Source: Lachnospiraceae bacterium (GTDB taxonomy: Bacteria; Bacillota; Clostridia; Lachnospirales; Lachnospiraceae). From it: DNA of 64,000 nucleotides. A program made the translations under genes and the position numbers. Shown in pieces: positions 34,750 through 44,155 of the stretch (the first letter of the stretch is position 1; each line of letters starts with the position of its first letter). Location: positions 128,657 through 192,656 of the forward strand of contig JAILNS010000031.1 of the NCBI GenBank assembly GCA_024691305.1, read 5' to 3'. Under the pieces are notes generated by a model. It worked only from the letters and a program-made list of their open reading frames with translations, ran no database searches and was not told where the DNA came from.

Positions 34750-34824
34750 CATAACAGTACGATACGTTAAGGCAAAAGCAAACACAAAACTGCAAATAAA
34801 TGCTAAACCAAAAGGTTGACATAA
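34739..34824 (+). repeat. 16-bp direct repeat in the sufC-sufB junction
   Basis: CAAAAGGTTGACATAA is perfect at 34739-34754 (spanning the sufC stop) and 34809-34824 (just before the sufB ATG). The AAAGG of the second copy is the only ribosome site visible for sufB. The flanks are also loosely alike, so the spacer looks like a decayed tandem duplication of the sufC end. Confidence 0.8.
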
Positions 34825-34825
34825 T

Positions 34826-36235
34826 ATGAAAGAAAAAACACAAGTAGAAGATATAGACCGCAGCCTGTATGACTTCAGGTTTGAAGATGCTGATGCATAT
34901 AAGGTCAGCGAAGGTCTGACGGAAGAGATAGTTTCACAGATATCCGAAGAAAAGCACGATCCTGAATGGATGCGTGATTTCAGACTTAAATCTCTTAAGA
35001 TATATAATGAGACTCCCGTGCCAAACTGGGGCCCGTCCCTGGACGGCCTTGATATGGACAATATAGTTACATATGTACGTCCTAATACCGAGAGGATGCA
35101 TACAAGCTGGGAGGACGTTCCCGATGATATCAAGGAGACGTTCGACAGACTGGGAATCCCCGAAGCCGAACGAAAATCTCTGGCGGGTGTCGGAGCCCAG
35201 TATGATTCCGAAGTCGTATATCACAATGTCCGCGATGAGGTTGCGGCACAGGGCGTTGTATATACAGACATAGAGAGTGCTCTAAACGGCGAATATGCCG
35301 ATATGATAAAAGAGCATTTCATGAAGCTCGTTCCGCCCACAGACCACAAATTTGCGGCTCTGCACGGAGCGGTATGGAGCGGTGGTTCCTTTGTATATGT
35401 GCCAAAGGGGGTTCATCTTGATATTCCGCTCCAGTCATACTTCAGGCTTAATGCAAAAGGAGCAGGGCAGTTTGAACATACCCTTATAATCGTCGAGGAT
35501 GATGCTTATCTTCATTTTATAGAAGGGTGTTCCGCACCTAAATATAATGTGGCCAATCTTCATGCCGGATGCGTGGAATTATATATCGGCAACCGTTCAA
35601 CGCTTCGCTATTCAACGATCGAGAACTGGTCCAAAAATATGTATAACTTAAATACCAAACGCGCTATCTGCAAGGAAGATGCCAAGATCGAGTGGATATC
35701 CGGATCTTTTGGATCCCATGTTTCATATCTGTATCCGATGAGTGTACTAAACGGAGCAAGATCCAGATCGGAGTTTACAGGTGTTACTTTTGCAGGAGAA
35801 GGCCAGGATCTTGATACCGGTACCAAGGTTGTCCATAATGCACCCGATACTTCTTCGTACGTAAATACCCGCTCCATCAGTAAGAGCGGCGGTATCAATA
35901 CGTTCAGAAGTTCTGTTGTCATAGGCAAAAATGCTCACGGTGCCAAGTCGGCCGTATCATGTGAGTCACTTATGGTGGACGATATAAGCAGATCCGATAC
36001 GATCCCCGCAATGGACGTACGATGTGCGGATGCGGATGTCGGTCATGAAGCAAAGATAGGACGTATCAGTGATGATACCGTATTTTACCTGATGAGCAGG
36101 GGCTTATCCGAGGAAGATGCCAAAGCTCTTATAGTAAGAGGGTTTGCCGATAATGTCAGCAAGGAACTGCCTCTTGAATATGCTGTGGAGATGAATAACC
36201 TTATAAGCCTTGAGATGAAAGGAAGCATCGGATGA
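34826..36235 (+). CDS. sufB: SufB, Fe-S cluster assembly scaffold
   Basis: This 469-residue protein is the SufB core of the SufBCD complex, on which Fe-S clusters are built. The beta-helix region carries family sequences such as FAALHGAVWSGGSFVYVPKGV, FEHTLIIVEDDAYLHFIEGC, NWSKNMYNLNTKRA, and near the end DDISRSDTIPAMDV and GRISDDTVFYLMSRGLSEEDA. The conserved Cys-bearing helix near FIEGCSAPKYN is intact. Length is typical. It overlaps sufD by 4 bases. Confidence 0.96.
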   Translation: MKEKTQVEDIDRSLYDFRFEDADAYKVSEGLTEEIVSQISEEKHDPEWMRDFRLKSLKIYNETPVPNWGPSLDGLDMDNIVTYVRPNTERMHTSWEDVPDDIKETFDRLGIPEAERKSLAGVGAQYDSEVVYHNVRDEVAAQGVVYTDIESALNGEYADMIKEHFMKLVPPTDHKFAALHGAVWSGGSFVYVPKGVHLDIPLQSYFRLNAKGAGQFEHTLIIVEDDAYLHFIEGCSAPKYNVANLHAGCVELYIGNRSTLRYSTIENWSKNMYNLNTKRAICKEDAKIEWISGSFGSHVSYLYPMSVLNGARSRSEFTGVTFAGEGQDLDTGTKVVHNAPDTSSYVNTRSISKSGGINTFRSSVVIGKNAHGAKSAVSCESLMVDDISRSDTIPAMDVRCADADVGHEAKIGRISDDTVFYLMSRGLSEEDAKALIVRGFADNVSKELPLEYAVEMNNLISLEMKGSIG

Positions 36236-37278
36236 TGAAAGTTGATAAACTGCCTGTAAGAACATGGGAGTGGCTTCTGGTAAACGAAGCTGATTTACGG
36301 GATGAAGTGAGCAGTGAAACTCATGAATATACCGAAAAGCTGCCTGTGGAAATAGAAGATTTAGGTTTACATAATATAGAAAAATCTTATTCGGAATATC
36401 GCACCGGTCTCGGAAACGAACTGGATGAAGTGATACAAGACTCCGGACTTAAAGTTCATAATTACAGGGTTAAAGAAGGCCTTAAAGTGAATACACCCGC
36501 ATATCAGGATTTCGATGTTTCGGGAAATACGGACCGGGCGAGTCTTTTGTTTTTTGATGTGGAAGAGAATGCGTCCTGTACCGTGATACAGTTTATAACG
36601 GCTAAAGACGGCAGTGAGGAACCTTCACATTTTCTTTTGCAAAATAAATATCATGTGGGCAAAAACGGAAAACTGACTCTGGTTCAGGTTCAGAACCTGG
36701 GAAGTGAATGTGAGTTTGTCAATGACTGTGGCGGTGAATGCGACGACAATGCAAATTTTCACAGGATACAGCTCATACTCGGTGGCGGGAAGACTTACTC
36801 GGGCGAATTCTGTGAACTTTGCGGCAGGAAGAGTTCGTTTAAATGTGATATAGGATATAAACTCACGGGTTCTCACAGGCTGGATATGAATTATGTCGCA
36901 AATCATGATGGTCAAAACAGTGAAAGCGATATCCACGTGTCCGGTGTTATGGCAGACACCTCGTATAAACTGTTCAGGGGAACCATTGATTTTCATAAGG
37001 GATGCGCCGGTGCTAAGGGGGCGGAGCTCGAGGAGGTACTCCTCATGGATGATACGATAGTCAATAAGACCGTTCCGCTTATTCTCTGCGATGAAGAAGA
37101 TGTGGAAGGAAGCCACGGTGCTACCATAGGTCAGCTTGACGAAAATCTGATATTCTATATGGAGTCGCGTGGCATTAAAGAAGACGAGATATATGCGCTC
37201 ATGGCTCAGGCAAAGATCGATGCCGTAGCCGGACTTATAGAAGATGAGAGCACAAAAGAGAGGATCAGCAGATTATGA
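36232..37278 (+). CDS. sufD: SufD, Fe-S cluster assembly protein
   Basis: This 348-residue protein is the partner of SufB in the SufBCD complex. Similarity to SufB is clear in the C-terminal half (SYKLFRGTIDFHKGCAGAKGAELEEVLLMDD, CDEEDVEGSHGATIGQLDENLIFYMESRGIKEDE). The N-terminal part is shorter and more variable, as usual for clostridial SufD. AAAGGA at 36218-36223 favours the ATG at 36232, which overlaps the sufB stop. It overlaps sufS by 4 bases. Confidence 0.92.
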   Translation: MMKVDKLPVRTWEWLLVNEADLRDEVSSETHEYTEKLPVEIEDLGLHNIEKSYSEYRTGLGNELDEVIQDSGLKVHNYRVKEGLKVNTPAYQDFDVSGNTDRASLLFFDVEENASCTVIQFITAKDGSEEPSHFLLQNKYHVGKNGKLTLVQVQNLGSECEFVNDCGGECDDNANFHRIQLILGGGKTYSGEFCELCGRKSSFKCDIGYKLTGSHRLDMNYVANHDGQNSESDIHVSGVMADTSYKLFRGTIDFHKGCAGAKGAELEEVLLMDDTIVNKTVPLILCDEEDVEGSHGATIGQLDENLIFYMESRGIKEDEIYALMAQAKIDAVAGLIEDESTKERISRL

Positions 37279-38495
37279 CTACAGCCGATCAGCGGATAAG
37301 AGAACAGTTTCCGCTCATAAACACTAACAGTGCGATATATCTTGACAATGCAGCCACCACCCAGAAACCACAATGTGTGCTCGATGCGGTTAACGATTAT
37401 TATGTAAACCACAATGCCAATCCCATGAGAGGCCTATATGATCTTAGCATGGAAGCTACAGCAGCGTATGAAGATGCGAGGTCGGCGGTGTGTGAGCTTA
37501 TCGGGGCAGAACGTCCTGAAGAGATCGTATTTACCAGAAATGCGTCGGAGAGTCTTAATCTGATCGCATACAGTTATGGTTTACATAATATAAAAGCCGA
37601 CGATGAGATAATTGTCAGCGTGGCGGAACATCATTCTAATTTTTTGCCATGGAAAAATGTGGCAGACCACACCGGTGCGAAGGTGGTTTACTGGGACTGC
37701 GAACCGGACGGAAGCTTTGATCTGAACACGTTACATGGATTAATAAATGAGCATACCAGACTGATCGCCATAACGCAGGTTTCCAATGTGCTCGGAAGGG
37801 TCAATGATATCAGAGCCGTATCCGATATGGCTCATAATGCAGGTGCGATCATTGTATGCGACGGGTCACAGTCGGTTCCTCATATGAAGACCGATGTAAA
37901 AGAACTGGACGTCGATTTCTTTGTTTTTTCCGGACATAAGATGTATGCTCCTATGGGTATCGGCGTGTTGTACGGAAGGTATAAGCTGCTCGATAAGATG
38001 CCTCCGTTTCTATACGGCGGTGAGATGATTGAAAGCGTTACCAAGGAACGTGTGACATACGCAGAGGTTCCTCATAAGTTTGAAGCCGGGACCGTGAATG
38101 CGGGCGGAGCCGTTGGGCTGGCTGCTGCTATAGGATTTGTTAAGGATCTGGGTTATCCTTTGATCGAGCAAAGAGAAAAAGAACTGACCAAGCATACCTT
38201 TGATGCAATGAAAGAGATGAAGTATATATCCATTATCGGGGCTGAGCGTGCCGAAGACCATATGGGTATAATAGCGTTTAAGGTTGAGGGTGTACATCCG
38301 CATGATGTTACGGCGATATTCAGTGATGAAGGAATATGCGTAAGAGCCGGCCATCACTGCGCACAGCCACTGCATAAACATATAGGTATAATGTCAAGTA
38401 CAAGAGTCAGTTTTGGAGTATATAATACATTTGAGGAGGCGGACCGCTTTTTGGAAGTGCTTGCAGGCATTCGCGGCCGGATGGGGATACACTGA
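37275..38495 (+). CDS. sufS: SufS, cysteine desulfurase
   Basis: This 406-residue PLP enzyme takes sulfur from cysteine and passes it as persulfide to SufU. The group II (SufS-type) pattern is visible: YLDNAATTQKP near residue 17, HHSNFLPW, CDGSQSVPHM, the PLP lysine in VFSGHKMYAPMG, and the active Cys in VRAGHHCAQPLH near residue 364. Overlaps of 4 bases with sufD and 1 base with sufU show tight coupling. Confidence 0.96.
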   Translation: MTTADQRIREQFPLINTNSAIYLDNAATTQKPQCVLDAVNDYYVNHNANPMRGLYDLSMEATAAYEDARSAVCELIGAERPEEIVFTRNASESLNLIAYSYGLHNIKADDEIIVSVAEHHSNFLPWKNVADHTGAKVVYWDCEPDGSFDLNTLHGLINEHTRLIAITQVSNVLGRVNDIRAVSDMAHNAGAIIVCDGSQSVPHMKTDVKELDVDFFVFSGHKMYAPMGIGVLYGRYKLLDKMPPFLYGGEMIESVTKERVTYAEVPHKFEAGTVNAGGAVGLAAAIGFVKDLGYPLIEQREKELTKHTFDAMKEMKYISIIGAERAEDHMGIIAFKVEGVHPHDVTAIFSDEGICVRAGHHCAQPLHKHIGIMSSTRVSFGVYNTFEEADRFLEVLAGIRGRMGIH

Positions 38496-38920
38496 TGTCA
38501 GAGACTTTTTATAACGAGATAATAAATGAACATAATCTTAACCCTTATCATAAGCACAGCCTGGAGGATGCCAATTTCAGCCTTGAGGGTGTTAACCCAT
38601 CGTGCGGTGATGACATTATCCTGAATCTTAAGGTTGATGAAAACGGTATTATCACAGATGGGGCATATGAAGGAGACGGATGCGCGATCTCACAGGCTTC
38701 TGCAGATATCATGCTTGACCTTGTGATAGGCCGTTCCAAAGAAGAAGCACTCAGGCTTGCGGATATCTTCATGCGTATGATAAAGGAGGGTATCTCCGAT
38801 GAAGAAAAAGAAGAACTCGAAGAAGCCGGGATCCTTGAGAGCGTTTCTCATATGCCGGCACGTGTGAAATGCGCAGTTCTTGGATGGCGTACACTTACCG
38901 AGATGTTTGGGGAGGAATGA
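38495..38920 (+). CDS. sufU: SufU, zinc-dependent sulfur transfer protein
   Basis: This 141-residue IscU-like protein accepts sulfur from SufS and passes it to the scaffold in Gram-positive bacteria. The three metal-binding Cys are present: Cys37 (NPSCGDD), Cys63 (GDGCAISQAS) and Cys126 (RVKCAVLGW). The insertion between the second and third Cys that distinguishes SufU from IscU is also there. It ends the suf operon; a strong terminator follows at 38968. Confidence 0.94.
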   Translation: MSETFYNEIINEHNLNPYHKHSLEDANFSLEGVNPSCGDDIILNLKVDENGIITDGAYEGDGCAISQASADIMLDLVIGRSKEEALRLADIFMRMIKEGISDEEKEELEEAGILESVSHMPARVKCAVLGWRTLTEMFGEE

Positions 38921-38967
38921 AAGGACACATAGATCATCAGGTCGGTGGATCGGGTACAATGAACATG

Positions 38968-39010
38968 GGTATCGAAAATGCATTTTTATGCAGTTTTCGA
39001 TACCTTTTTT
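38968..39010 (+). terminator. Terminator of the suf operon
   Basis: GGTATCGAAAATGCAT (38968-38983) pairs with ATGCAGTTTTCGATACC (to 39004) with a single bulge, followed by six T. Confidence 0.9.
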
Positions 39011-39049
39011 GATATTACGGATATTTATGGGCTTAATGATCCATTTATG

Positions 39050-39078
39050 TTGCAAGAATGTATCTCTTCTTGTACAAT
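39050..39078 (+). promoter_or_regulatory. Promoter of the GH3-like gene
   Basis: TTGCAA (39050-39055) and TACAAT (39073-39078) are spaced by 17 bases, about 75 bases before the start codon. Confidence 0.6.
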
Positions 39079-39154
39079 ATACTAGATAATGTGTATTTTT
39101 GTGCCATTTTATACCTCATGTGGTATTTACCGGGCATATTGGAGACAGGATATT

Positions 39155-40882
39155 ATGAAAAAATCCCGCAGAAAAAAGAACAACGAAGATAAGTTTGATT
39201 TTATAGAAGAGTATGCAAGGGCGGCTGAAGAAGCGGACAAGCAGCGCGAAGCCATGGATGAGGATGCTGCGGCCGAAGCTGAAACCGGGGAAGCGGATAC
39301 AGAAGTTGAAAGCACTTCGGACGATGCCGATGCAAAGGCTGAAACCGAAGCGGAGGCGGATGCAGAAGCTGAGGCGGAAGAAGTGGCGGCGGATGTTGAA
39401 GCGGACACCGAAGCGGCGGCGGATGTAGAAGCAGACGCAAATGCAAAACCTGACGAGCCGCCTGTGTCAGAGTCAAAGGCTGAGACAGCAAATACAGACG
39501 CAGAGCAGGAAGACGATCCGGATTATGAAGATACCCCCGAATACAGGCGGGAAATGAGGCATAAAAGGCGCGTACGTAATCAGATCATTGCCTATACTGC
39601 ATTGATCGTGGTACTTGCGATCCTTGCGACCGGTATAGGCATCGGAGTTCATGCACTTGTCGGAGTGGTAAATGAAAAAAAGGCACAGCAACTGGCTGCT
39701 GAAGAAGAAGCGGCACAGGCACAGGCTCTCGCTGAACAGGAGGCCCTGACGGTAGAAGCACCCGATACGGTCACCGAGCAGGCAGAGGCTATGGAAGAAG
39801 CTTACGCCGAAGAAAACGAACCGGTTGAGGAAGTGGATTATCTTGAAGAAATGGTCACTTCAACGATAAGCCAGATGCCTATAGAGGATAAGGTGGCACA
39901 GCTCTTCATGGTCACGCCGGAAGCCCTTACCGGAGTCGGTGCAGCAACCAGAGCGGGTGACGGTACAAGAGATGCTTTGGTTCAATATGCCGTAGGAGGA
40001 CTTATCTACGACAGGAAGAATCTTGAATCGGAAGAACAACTTTTGGAACTTCTTGATAATACCAAGAATATGAGTAAGTATGAACTGTTTTTGGGTATAA
40101 AGGAAGCCGGCGGAGAAAACTGCGTATTATCGGGCAGTTCTCTTTCGGAAATACCTGTCATAGACTCTCCAAAGACGATCGCGGAATCAGGTGATGCGGC
40201 AAATGCCTATAATGCCGGTGTTACGATGTCCAGTTATATGTCGTATTTTGGATTTAATCTAAACCTTGCACCTAATGGGTCTCTTACATCTGACGAAGCA
40301 TCTGTATCGGCAGATGACTGTTACGGCTCAGATGAAGTTGCTGCCTGTGAGATGATAACCCAGATGATCGGCGGATTATCTACGGGTAAGATCGCAGCGT
40401 GTATGACCGACTTTCCGGGAACCGGAAATATTACGTTAAATACAGCCGATGAACGAGTGGAATCAGAAATAAGCGCCGAGGAGCTGTCTGCACAGATCGT
40501 GCCATACATTACCGGTACAACGGCGGGCGCAGGACTCATACAGACCAATAATGTCGCATATATAACCGCAGACAGCAGTCATATGCCGGCATCTCTTTCC
40601 GAATATGTCATCAGTAAGACATTGCGCGGAGATATGGCATTTGGCGGTGTAGTGGTCACGGGACCTCTTAACGAAAAAGCGATAACCGAAAGCTATTCAT
40701 CTGCTGAGGCTGCCATGTTTGCCCTTACTGCAGGTGCGGATATCATATATATGCCGGAGAACTTCGAGGAAGCATATAATGCGATACTTGAAGCAGTATC
40801 AAGCGGAACGATATCCGAAAGCCGTATTGATGAATCTCTTGACCGTATCTACAGAGTGAAATTTGCAGGATACGTCGAGTAA
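39155..40882 (+). CDS. Membrane-anchored GH3 (NagZ-like) pseudoenzyme
   Basis: The start at 39155 (575 residues) has GGAGACAGGA upstream; the longer frame from 39089 has no ribosome site. An acidic Ala/Glu-rich cytoplasmic region (about 22-125) precedes one membrane helix (about 143-172), an Ala/Glu-rich coil (175-225) and an extracytoplasmic GH3 N-terminal barrel (about 236-575). ISQMPIEDKVAQLFMVTPEAL, YAVGGLIYDRKN, FGFNLNLAPNGSL and RIDESLDRIYRVKF follow the beta-N-acetylhexosaminidase pattern. The key residues are gone. The usual KHFPGHGDT motif reads MTDFPGTGNIT, and the nucleophile segment normally holding TDDLxM reads VVVTGPLNEKAI, with no Asp. The family hydrolyses N-acetylglucosaminides, but this copy is probably non-catalytic and may bind wall glycan. 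Confidence 0.8.
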   Translation: MKKSRRKKNNEDKFDFIEEYARAAEEADKQREAMDEDAAAEAETGEADTEVESTSDDADAKAETEAEADAEAEAEEVAADVEADTEAAADVEADANAKPDEPPVSESKAETANTDAEQEDDPDYEDTPEYRREMRHKRRVRNQIIAYTALIVVLAILATGIGIGVHALVGVVNEKKAQQLAAEEEAAQAQALAEQEALTVEAPDTVTEQAEAMEEAYAEENEPVEEVDYLEEMVTSTISQMPIEDKVAQLFMVTPEALTGVGAATRAGDGTRDALVQYAVGGLIYDRKNLESEEQLLELLDNTKNMSKYELFLGIKEAGGENCVLSGSSLSEIPVIDSPKTIAESGDAANAYNAGVTMSSYMSYFGFNLNLAPNGSLTSDEASVSADDCYGSDEVAACEMITQMIGGLSTGKIAACMTDFPGTGNITLNTADERVESEISAEELSAQIVPYITGTTAGAGLIQTNNVAYITADSSHMPASLSEYVISKTLRGDMAFGGVVVTGPLNEKAITESYSSAEAAMFALTAGADIIYMPENFEEAYNAILEAVSSGTISESRIDESLDRIYRVKFAGYVE

Positions 40883-40917
40883 GTCAATATTTGTAGTTTA
40901 TGCACATTTTTTGCCAT

Positions 40918-40945
40918 TTGCACCGGATATGATGTAAAATATAAT
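40918..40945 (+). promoter_or_regulatory. Promoter of the hybrid kinase operon
   Basis: TTGCAC (40918-40923) and TATAAT (40940-40945) have a 16-base spacer, about 20 bases before the start codon. Confidence 0.6.
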
Positions 40946-40966
40946 ATATATGTTTACGGAGTGCTC

Positions 40967-43900
40967 ATGCAGGGTTTTAAGTTTTTATTTATTCTGTTTG
41001 CGTTAGCCGTTATGGCATGCGCCATCATAGAATTCAGGCATAAAAGAAGAAACTACGGCTTTACAGCTGTATGTCTTATTGTATCAATTTGCGATCTCCT
41101 TTGTACCGGGTTGATATCTGCGCAAAGTGTAAGGGATGCTCGCTATATCCTGTTGCCATATTATATACTGCATGCGTGGCTTTTGTTTGCTTTTTTTATA
41201 ATGATAATCCGGATAGAGGGGGTAAAGCGGTTTAAACCTCTCATCGGAGTATCGGCACTTATATGTGTTTATCAGACGTACCTTGCGGTCAGTCAGTATT
41301 TTGGAGCGAGGATCTTTTCATTTCAAAAAAGGATATATTTCGGTAAGGCGTGGTGGGTAGCCACGGATTCTAAATATACCGGTCTGCTTTTCAGTTATCG
41401 TTCATACAGGATAATGATCTATATCAATATCACTATCGGGATCATAATCCTTGCAAGCTGCATCAAAGACACACATAAGATCTTCAAGTTAAGATATATA
41501 GTGTTTATTTTAATGTTGCTGGCATACAGTCTGATCGAGGGAATGACCATCAGTTTTTCGCTTCCGATCTGGATATCCTGTATAATTCACACCTTTATCC
41601 CCGTCGTGTCCTTGTACTTTATCCGGTATTTTGCCAAAAGCACATTAAGAGAATGGTCACTTGATAATTTCGCAAATGACATGAGTGACGGTCTCATACT
41701 GTATGATGCAAACGACGATCTGATCCATATCAATGACATGATCAAGAATACTCTTCAGGAAAGCATGTTCGAGGAATTTAAGGACAGGAGCAAACTTGAT
41801 GAGTGGCTCTCAAATACCACGGTCGTTGAGAACATAGAAGTAGTTGAGTACGAAAACGATAATAAAAAATATTATTTCAAGGTCAGTGTAAGGGAACTCG
41901 GAGAAAAAAAGGCCGGGATAGGAACTCTCTATATCCTTCATGACAATACAGGCTCGATCACAAGACTCCAGGCCATGCAGGAGGCCAACAGCGAACTTGA
42001 ACGTGCAGCCAAGATGAAATCTGATTTCCTGGCCAATATGTCACATGAGATCCGTACTCCGATGAATGCGGTTATCGGTATGGCTGAGATCGCAATGAGA
42101 GAGGAAAAATCTCCCGAAGTCATGGATTATTTAAGACAGATCCAAAGCTCGGGACGAAACCTCTTAAATATAATCAATGACATACTTGATTATTCCAAGA
42201 TCGAATCCGGTAAGATGGAGATCATCCGTGAGAATTACGAACTGTTTGAGGAACTTTCGGATATTTCAAACATCCTTGCTACCAGGGTAGGGGATAAGGA
42301 TCTCGAACTTTTTGTACTTGTAGACAGTGATATCCCCAAACTGCTTTACGGTGATGTGATGCGTATCCGTCAGGTTCTCATAAATCTGGCCAATAACGCT
42401 ATAAAGTTTACTCCCGAGGGATTCGTATGGGTTAGGGTATCCTGTGAAAAGACGGGTTCTGACACGGTTGAACTGACGTATCATGTCATAGATACCGGAA
42501 TAGGTATCAAAAAAGAAGATCTTGGCAAGCTTTTCCAAAGCTTCCAGCAGGTGGATTCAAGACGTAACAGAAGTGTTGAAGGAACGGGTCTTGGTCTTGC
42601 CATCTCGCAAAGGCTTGTTGAAGCCATGGATGGTCAGATTGGCGTAAACAGTGAATACGGTAAAGGATCCGACTTCTGGTTTAAGGTTCCTCAGAAGATT
42701 GTTGATCCGACAAACGTTATAGCAGTCGAAGATGCAGATAATAAATATGCTACCGTTGTTAACAGCAATATCGATATGGTGGGCGCATTTGTCAGGGAAA
42801 TGAGTCAGCTTGGAGTAGAAGCCAGGGCTATCAGGTCACTTGAAGAGTTTACACCCTCTGATAAAAAGGATTATGTGTTCTTTGAGGAAGAGATGTATAC
42901 AGATGATACGAAGAAGTTTCTTGATGAGAATCCCGATATCATCGGCATAATGCTTGTGAGGTTTGCTTCGAAGACTGATTCTGACAGGGATAATCTAAGG
43001 ATAATGAGACGCCCCGAGACCACCATGAATATGGTCAATATCCTTAACGACAGAACTTCCGAAGTGGTGGAAGATGTTGACAACAAGGCTTTTGTAATAG
43101 ATTATACGGCGCCTGATGCACGTATCCTGGTTGTAGATGATAATGATATCAATCTGACTATTGCAGAAGGCCTGCTGGCACCTCTTAATACTCATATAGA
43201 TCTGGCCAGAAGCGGACAGGAAGCTGTAGATAAGGTAAGAAACGATATATATGATGTGGTTCTCATGGATCACATGATGCCAGGCATGGACGGAGTCGAT
43301 GCGACCAAGACTATAAGGACGATGGGAAGAATGATCGTCCAGCCTGTGATAATTGCAGCCACGGCAAATGTCATGAGTGATGCCAAGGTTCTGTTTAAAG
43401 ATGCCGGTATGGATGATTTCGTTGCAAAACCCATCGATGTCAAAGACATAGTTACAAAGTTAAAGAGATGGCTTCCTCAGGAAAAGATCATACAGACTGA
43501 AGGTATAAGTACGGTTCAGGTTTCCGGAGACAGTGCAGGAAGAAGCACGATAGTTGACTGTGAGGGCATAGATACCGCAAAGGCTATTGCCGCACTCGGA
43601 ACGGTAGACTTATATGAGAAGATAACCGGAGAGTATTATAAATCCGGAGAGGAAAAACTCTCAGGTATAATGAACGCTTACGACACTGAAGACTGGGCGG
43701 ATTATACGATCAGGGTTCATGCACTTAAGAGCAGCTCAAGGCAGATAGGCGCGATGCAGCTCGGAGATATGGCCGAGGAACTTGAAAAGGCCGGGAAAAC
43801 CGGTGATATCGATAAGATAAGATCCGGAAATGATGAAGCAATGACAGAATTTCGCAGGATACTTGATGCTCTTAAAGGCACTTTTGATGATATGCTTAAA

Positions 43901-44155
43901 GAGGATGAATCGTCAGATAAGCCACTCATAGAAAGTGAGACACTTATAAAGGCAATGGACGAACTTGAAGAAGCATGCGATATGCTTGATATGGATGCAA
44001 TGGAAAACGTGGAGAACAAACTTAAGAAGTATTCATATGAAGCCGGAATGAACGACCTTATACAAACATTGATTAAAGCCATAAATGAGATAGATCCGGA
44101 CGGTTGTATGGAGATGATCCGGAAGATCAGAAATAGTGGGAGGAACAGTATATGA
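40967..44155 (+). CDS. Hybrid sensor histidine kinase with 7TM input, REC and HPt domains
   Basis: This 1062-residue protein starts at ATG 40967 after GGAG; a GTG at 40961 overlaps the ribosome site. The N-terminal seven-helix sensor (about 1-220) is followed by a PAS-like segment (about 235-320) and a HisKA helix with phospho-accepting His360 (ANMSHEIRTPMNAV). The HATPase domain carries NLANNAIKF, DTGIGI and GTGLGLAI. A degenerate receiver-like spacer comes next, then a true REC domain with Asp768 (VVLMDHMMPGMDG) and an HPt domain with His918 (RVHALKSSSRQIGA). This is a full phosphorelay in one chain, ending in an HPt that needs an output partner; none is encoded nearby. It overlaps the binding-protein gene by 4 bases, so that lipoprotein probably presents the signal. 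Confidence 0.93.
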   Translation: MQGFKFLFILFALAVMACAIIEFRHKRRNYGFTAVCLIVSICDLLCTGLISAQSVRDARYILLPYYILHAWLLFAFFIMIIRIEGVKRFKPLIGVSALICVYQTYLAVSQYFGARIFSFQKRIYFGKAWWVATDSKYTGLLFSYRSYRIMIYINITIGIIILASCIKDTHKIFKLRYIVFILMLLAYSLIEGMTISFSLPIWISCIIHTFIPVVSLYFIRYFAKSTLREWSLDNFANDMSDGLILYDANDDLIHINDMIKNTLQESMFEEFKDRSKLDEWLSNTTVVENIEVVEYENDNKKYYFKVSVRELGEKKAGIGTLYILHDNTGSITRLQAMQEANSELERAAKMKSDFLANMSHEIRTPMNAVIGMAEIAMREEKSPEVMDYLRQIQSSGRNLLNIINDILDYSKIESGKMEIIRENYELFEELSDISNILATRVGDKDLELFVLVDSDIPKLLYGDVMRIRQVLINLANNAIKFTPEGFVWVRVSCEKTGSDTVELTYHVIDTGIGIKKEDLGKLFQSFQQVDSRRNRSVEGTGLGLAISQRLVEAMDGQIGVNSEYGKGSDFWFKVPQKIVDPTNVIAVEDADNKYATVVNSNIDMVGAFVREMSQLGVEARAIRSLEEFTPSDKKDYVFFEEEMYTDDTKKFLDENPDIIGIMLVRFASKTDSDRDNLRIMRRPETTMNMVNILNDRTSEVVEDVDNKAFVIDYTAPDARILVVDDNDINLTIAEGLLAPLNTHIDLARSGQEAVDKVRNDIYDVVLMDHMMPGMDGVDATKTIRTMGRMIVQPVIIAATANVMSDAKVLFKDAGMDDFVAKPIDVKDIVTKLKRWLPQEKIIQTEGISTVQVSGDSAGRSTIVDCEGIDTAKAIAALGTVDLYEKITGEYYKSGEEKLSGIMNAYDTEDWADYTIRVHALKSSSRQIGAMQLGDMAEELEKAGKTGDIDKIRSGNDEAMTEFRRILDALKGTFDDMLKEDESSDKPLIESETLIKAMDELEEACDMLDMDAMENVENKLKKYSYEAGMNDLIQTLIKAINEIDPDGCMEMIRKIRNSGRNSI

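Noticed and set aside
34744-34824. TTGACATAA copies as -35 promoter elements in the sufC-sufB junction
   Set aside because: No -10 element occurs at proper spacing after either copy. The second copy is only 2 bases from the sufB start codon.
39201-39491. Long open frames antisense to the acidic Ala/Glu region of the GH3-like gene
   Set aside because: They arise from the low-complexity GCG/GAA-rich codons of the sense gene, have no ribosome sites and give Pro/Leu/Gln or Ala/Ser runs.
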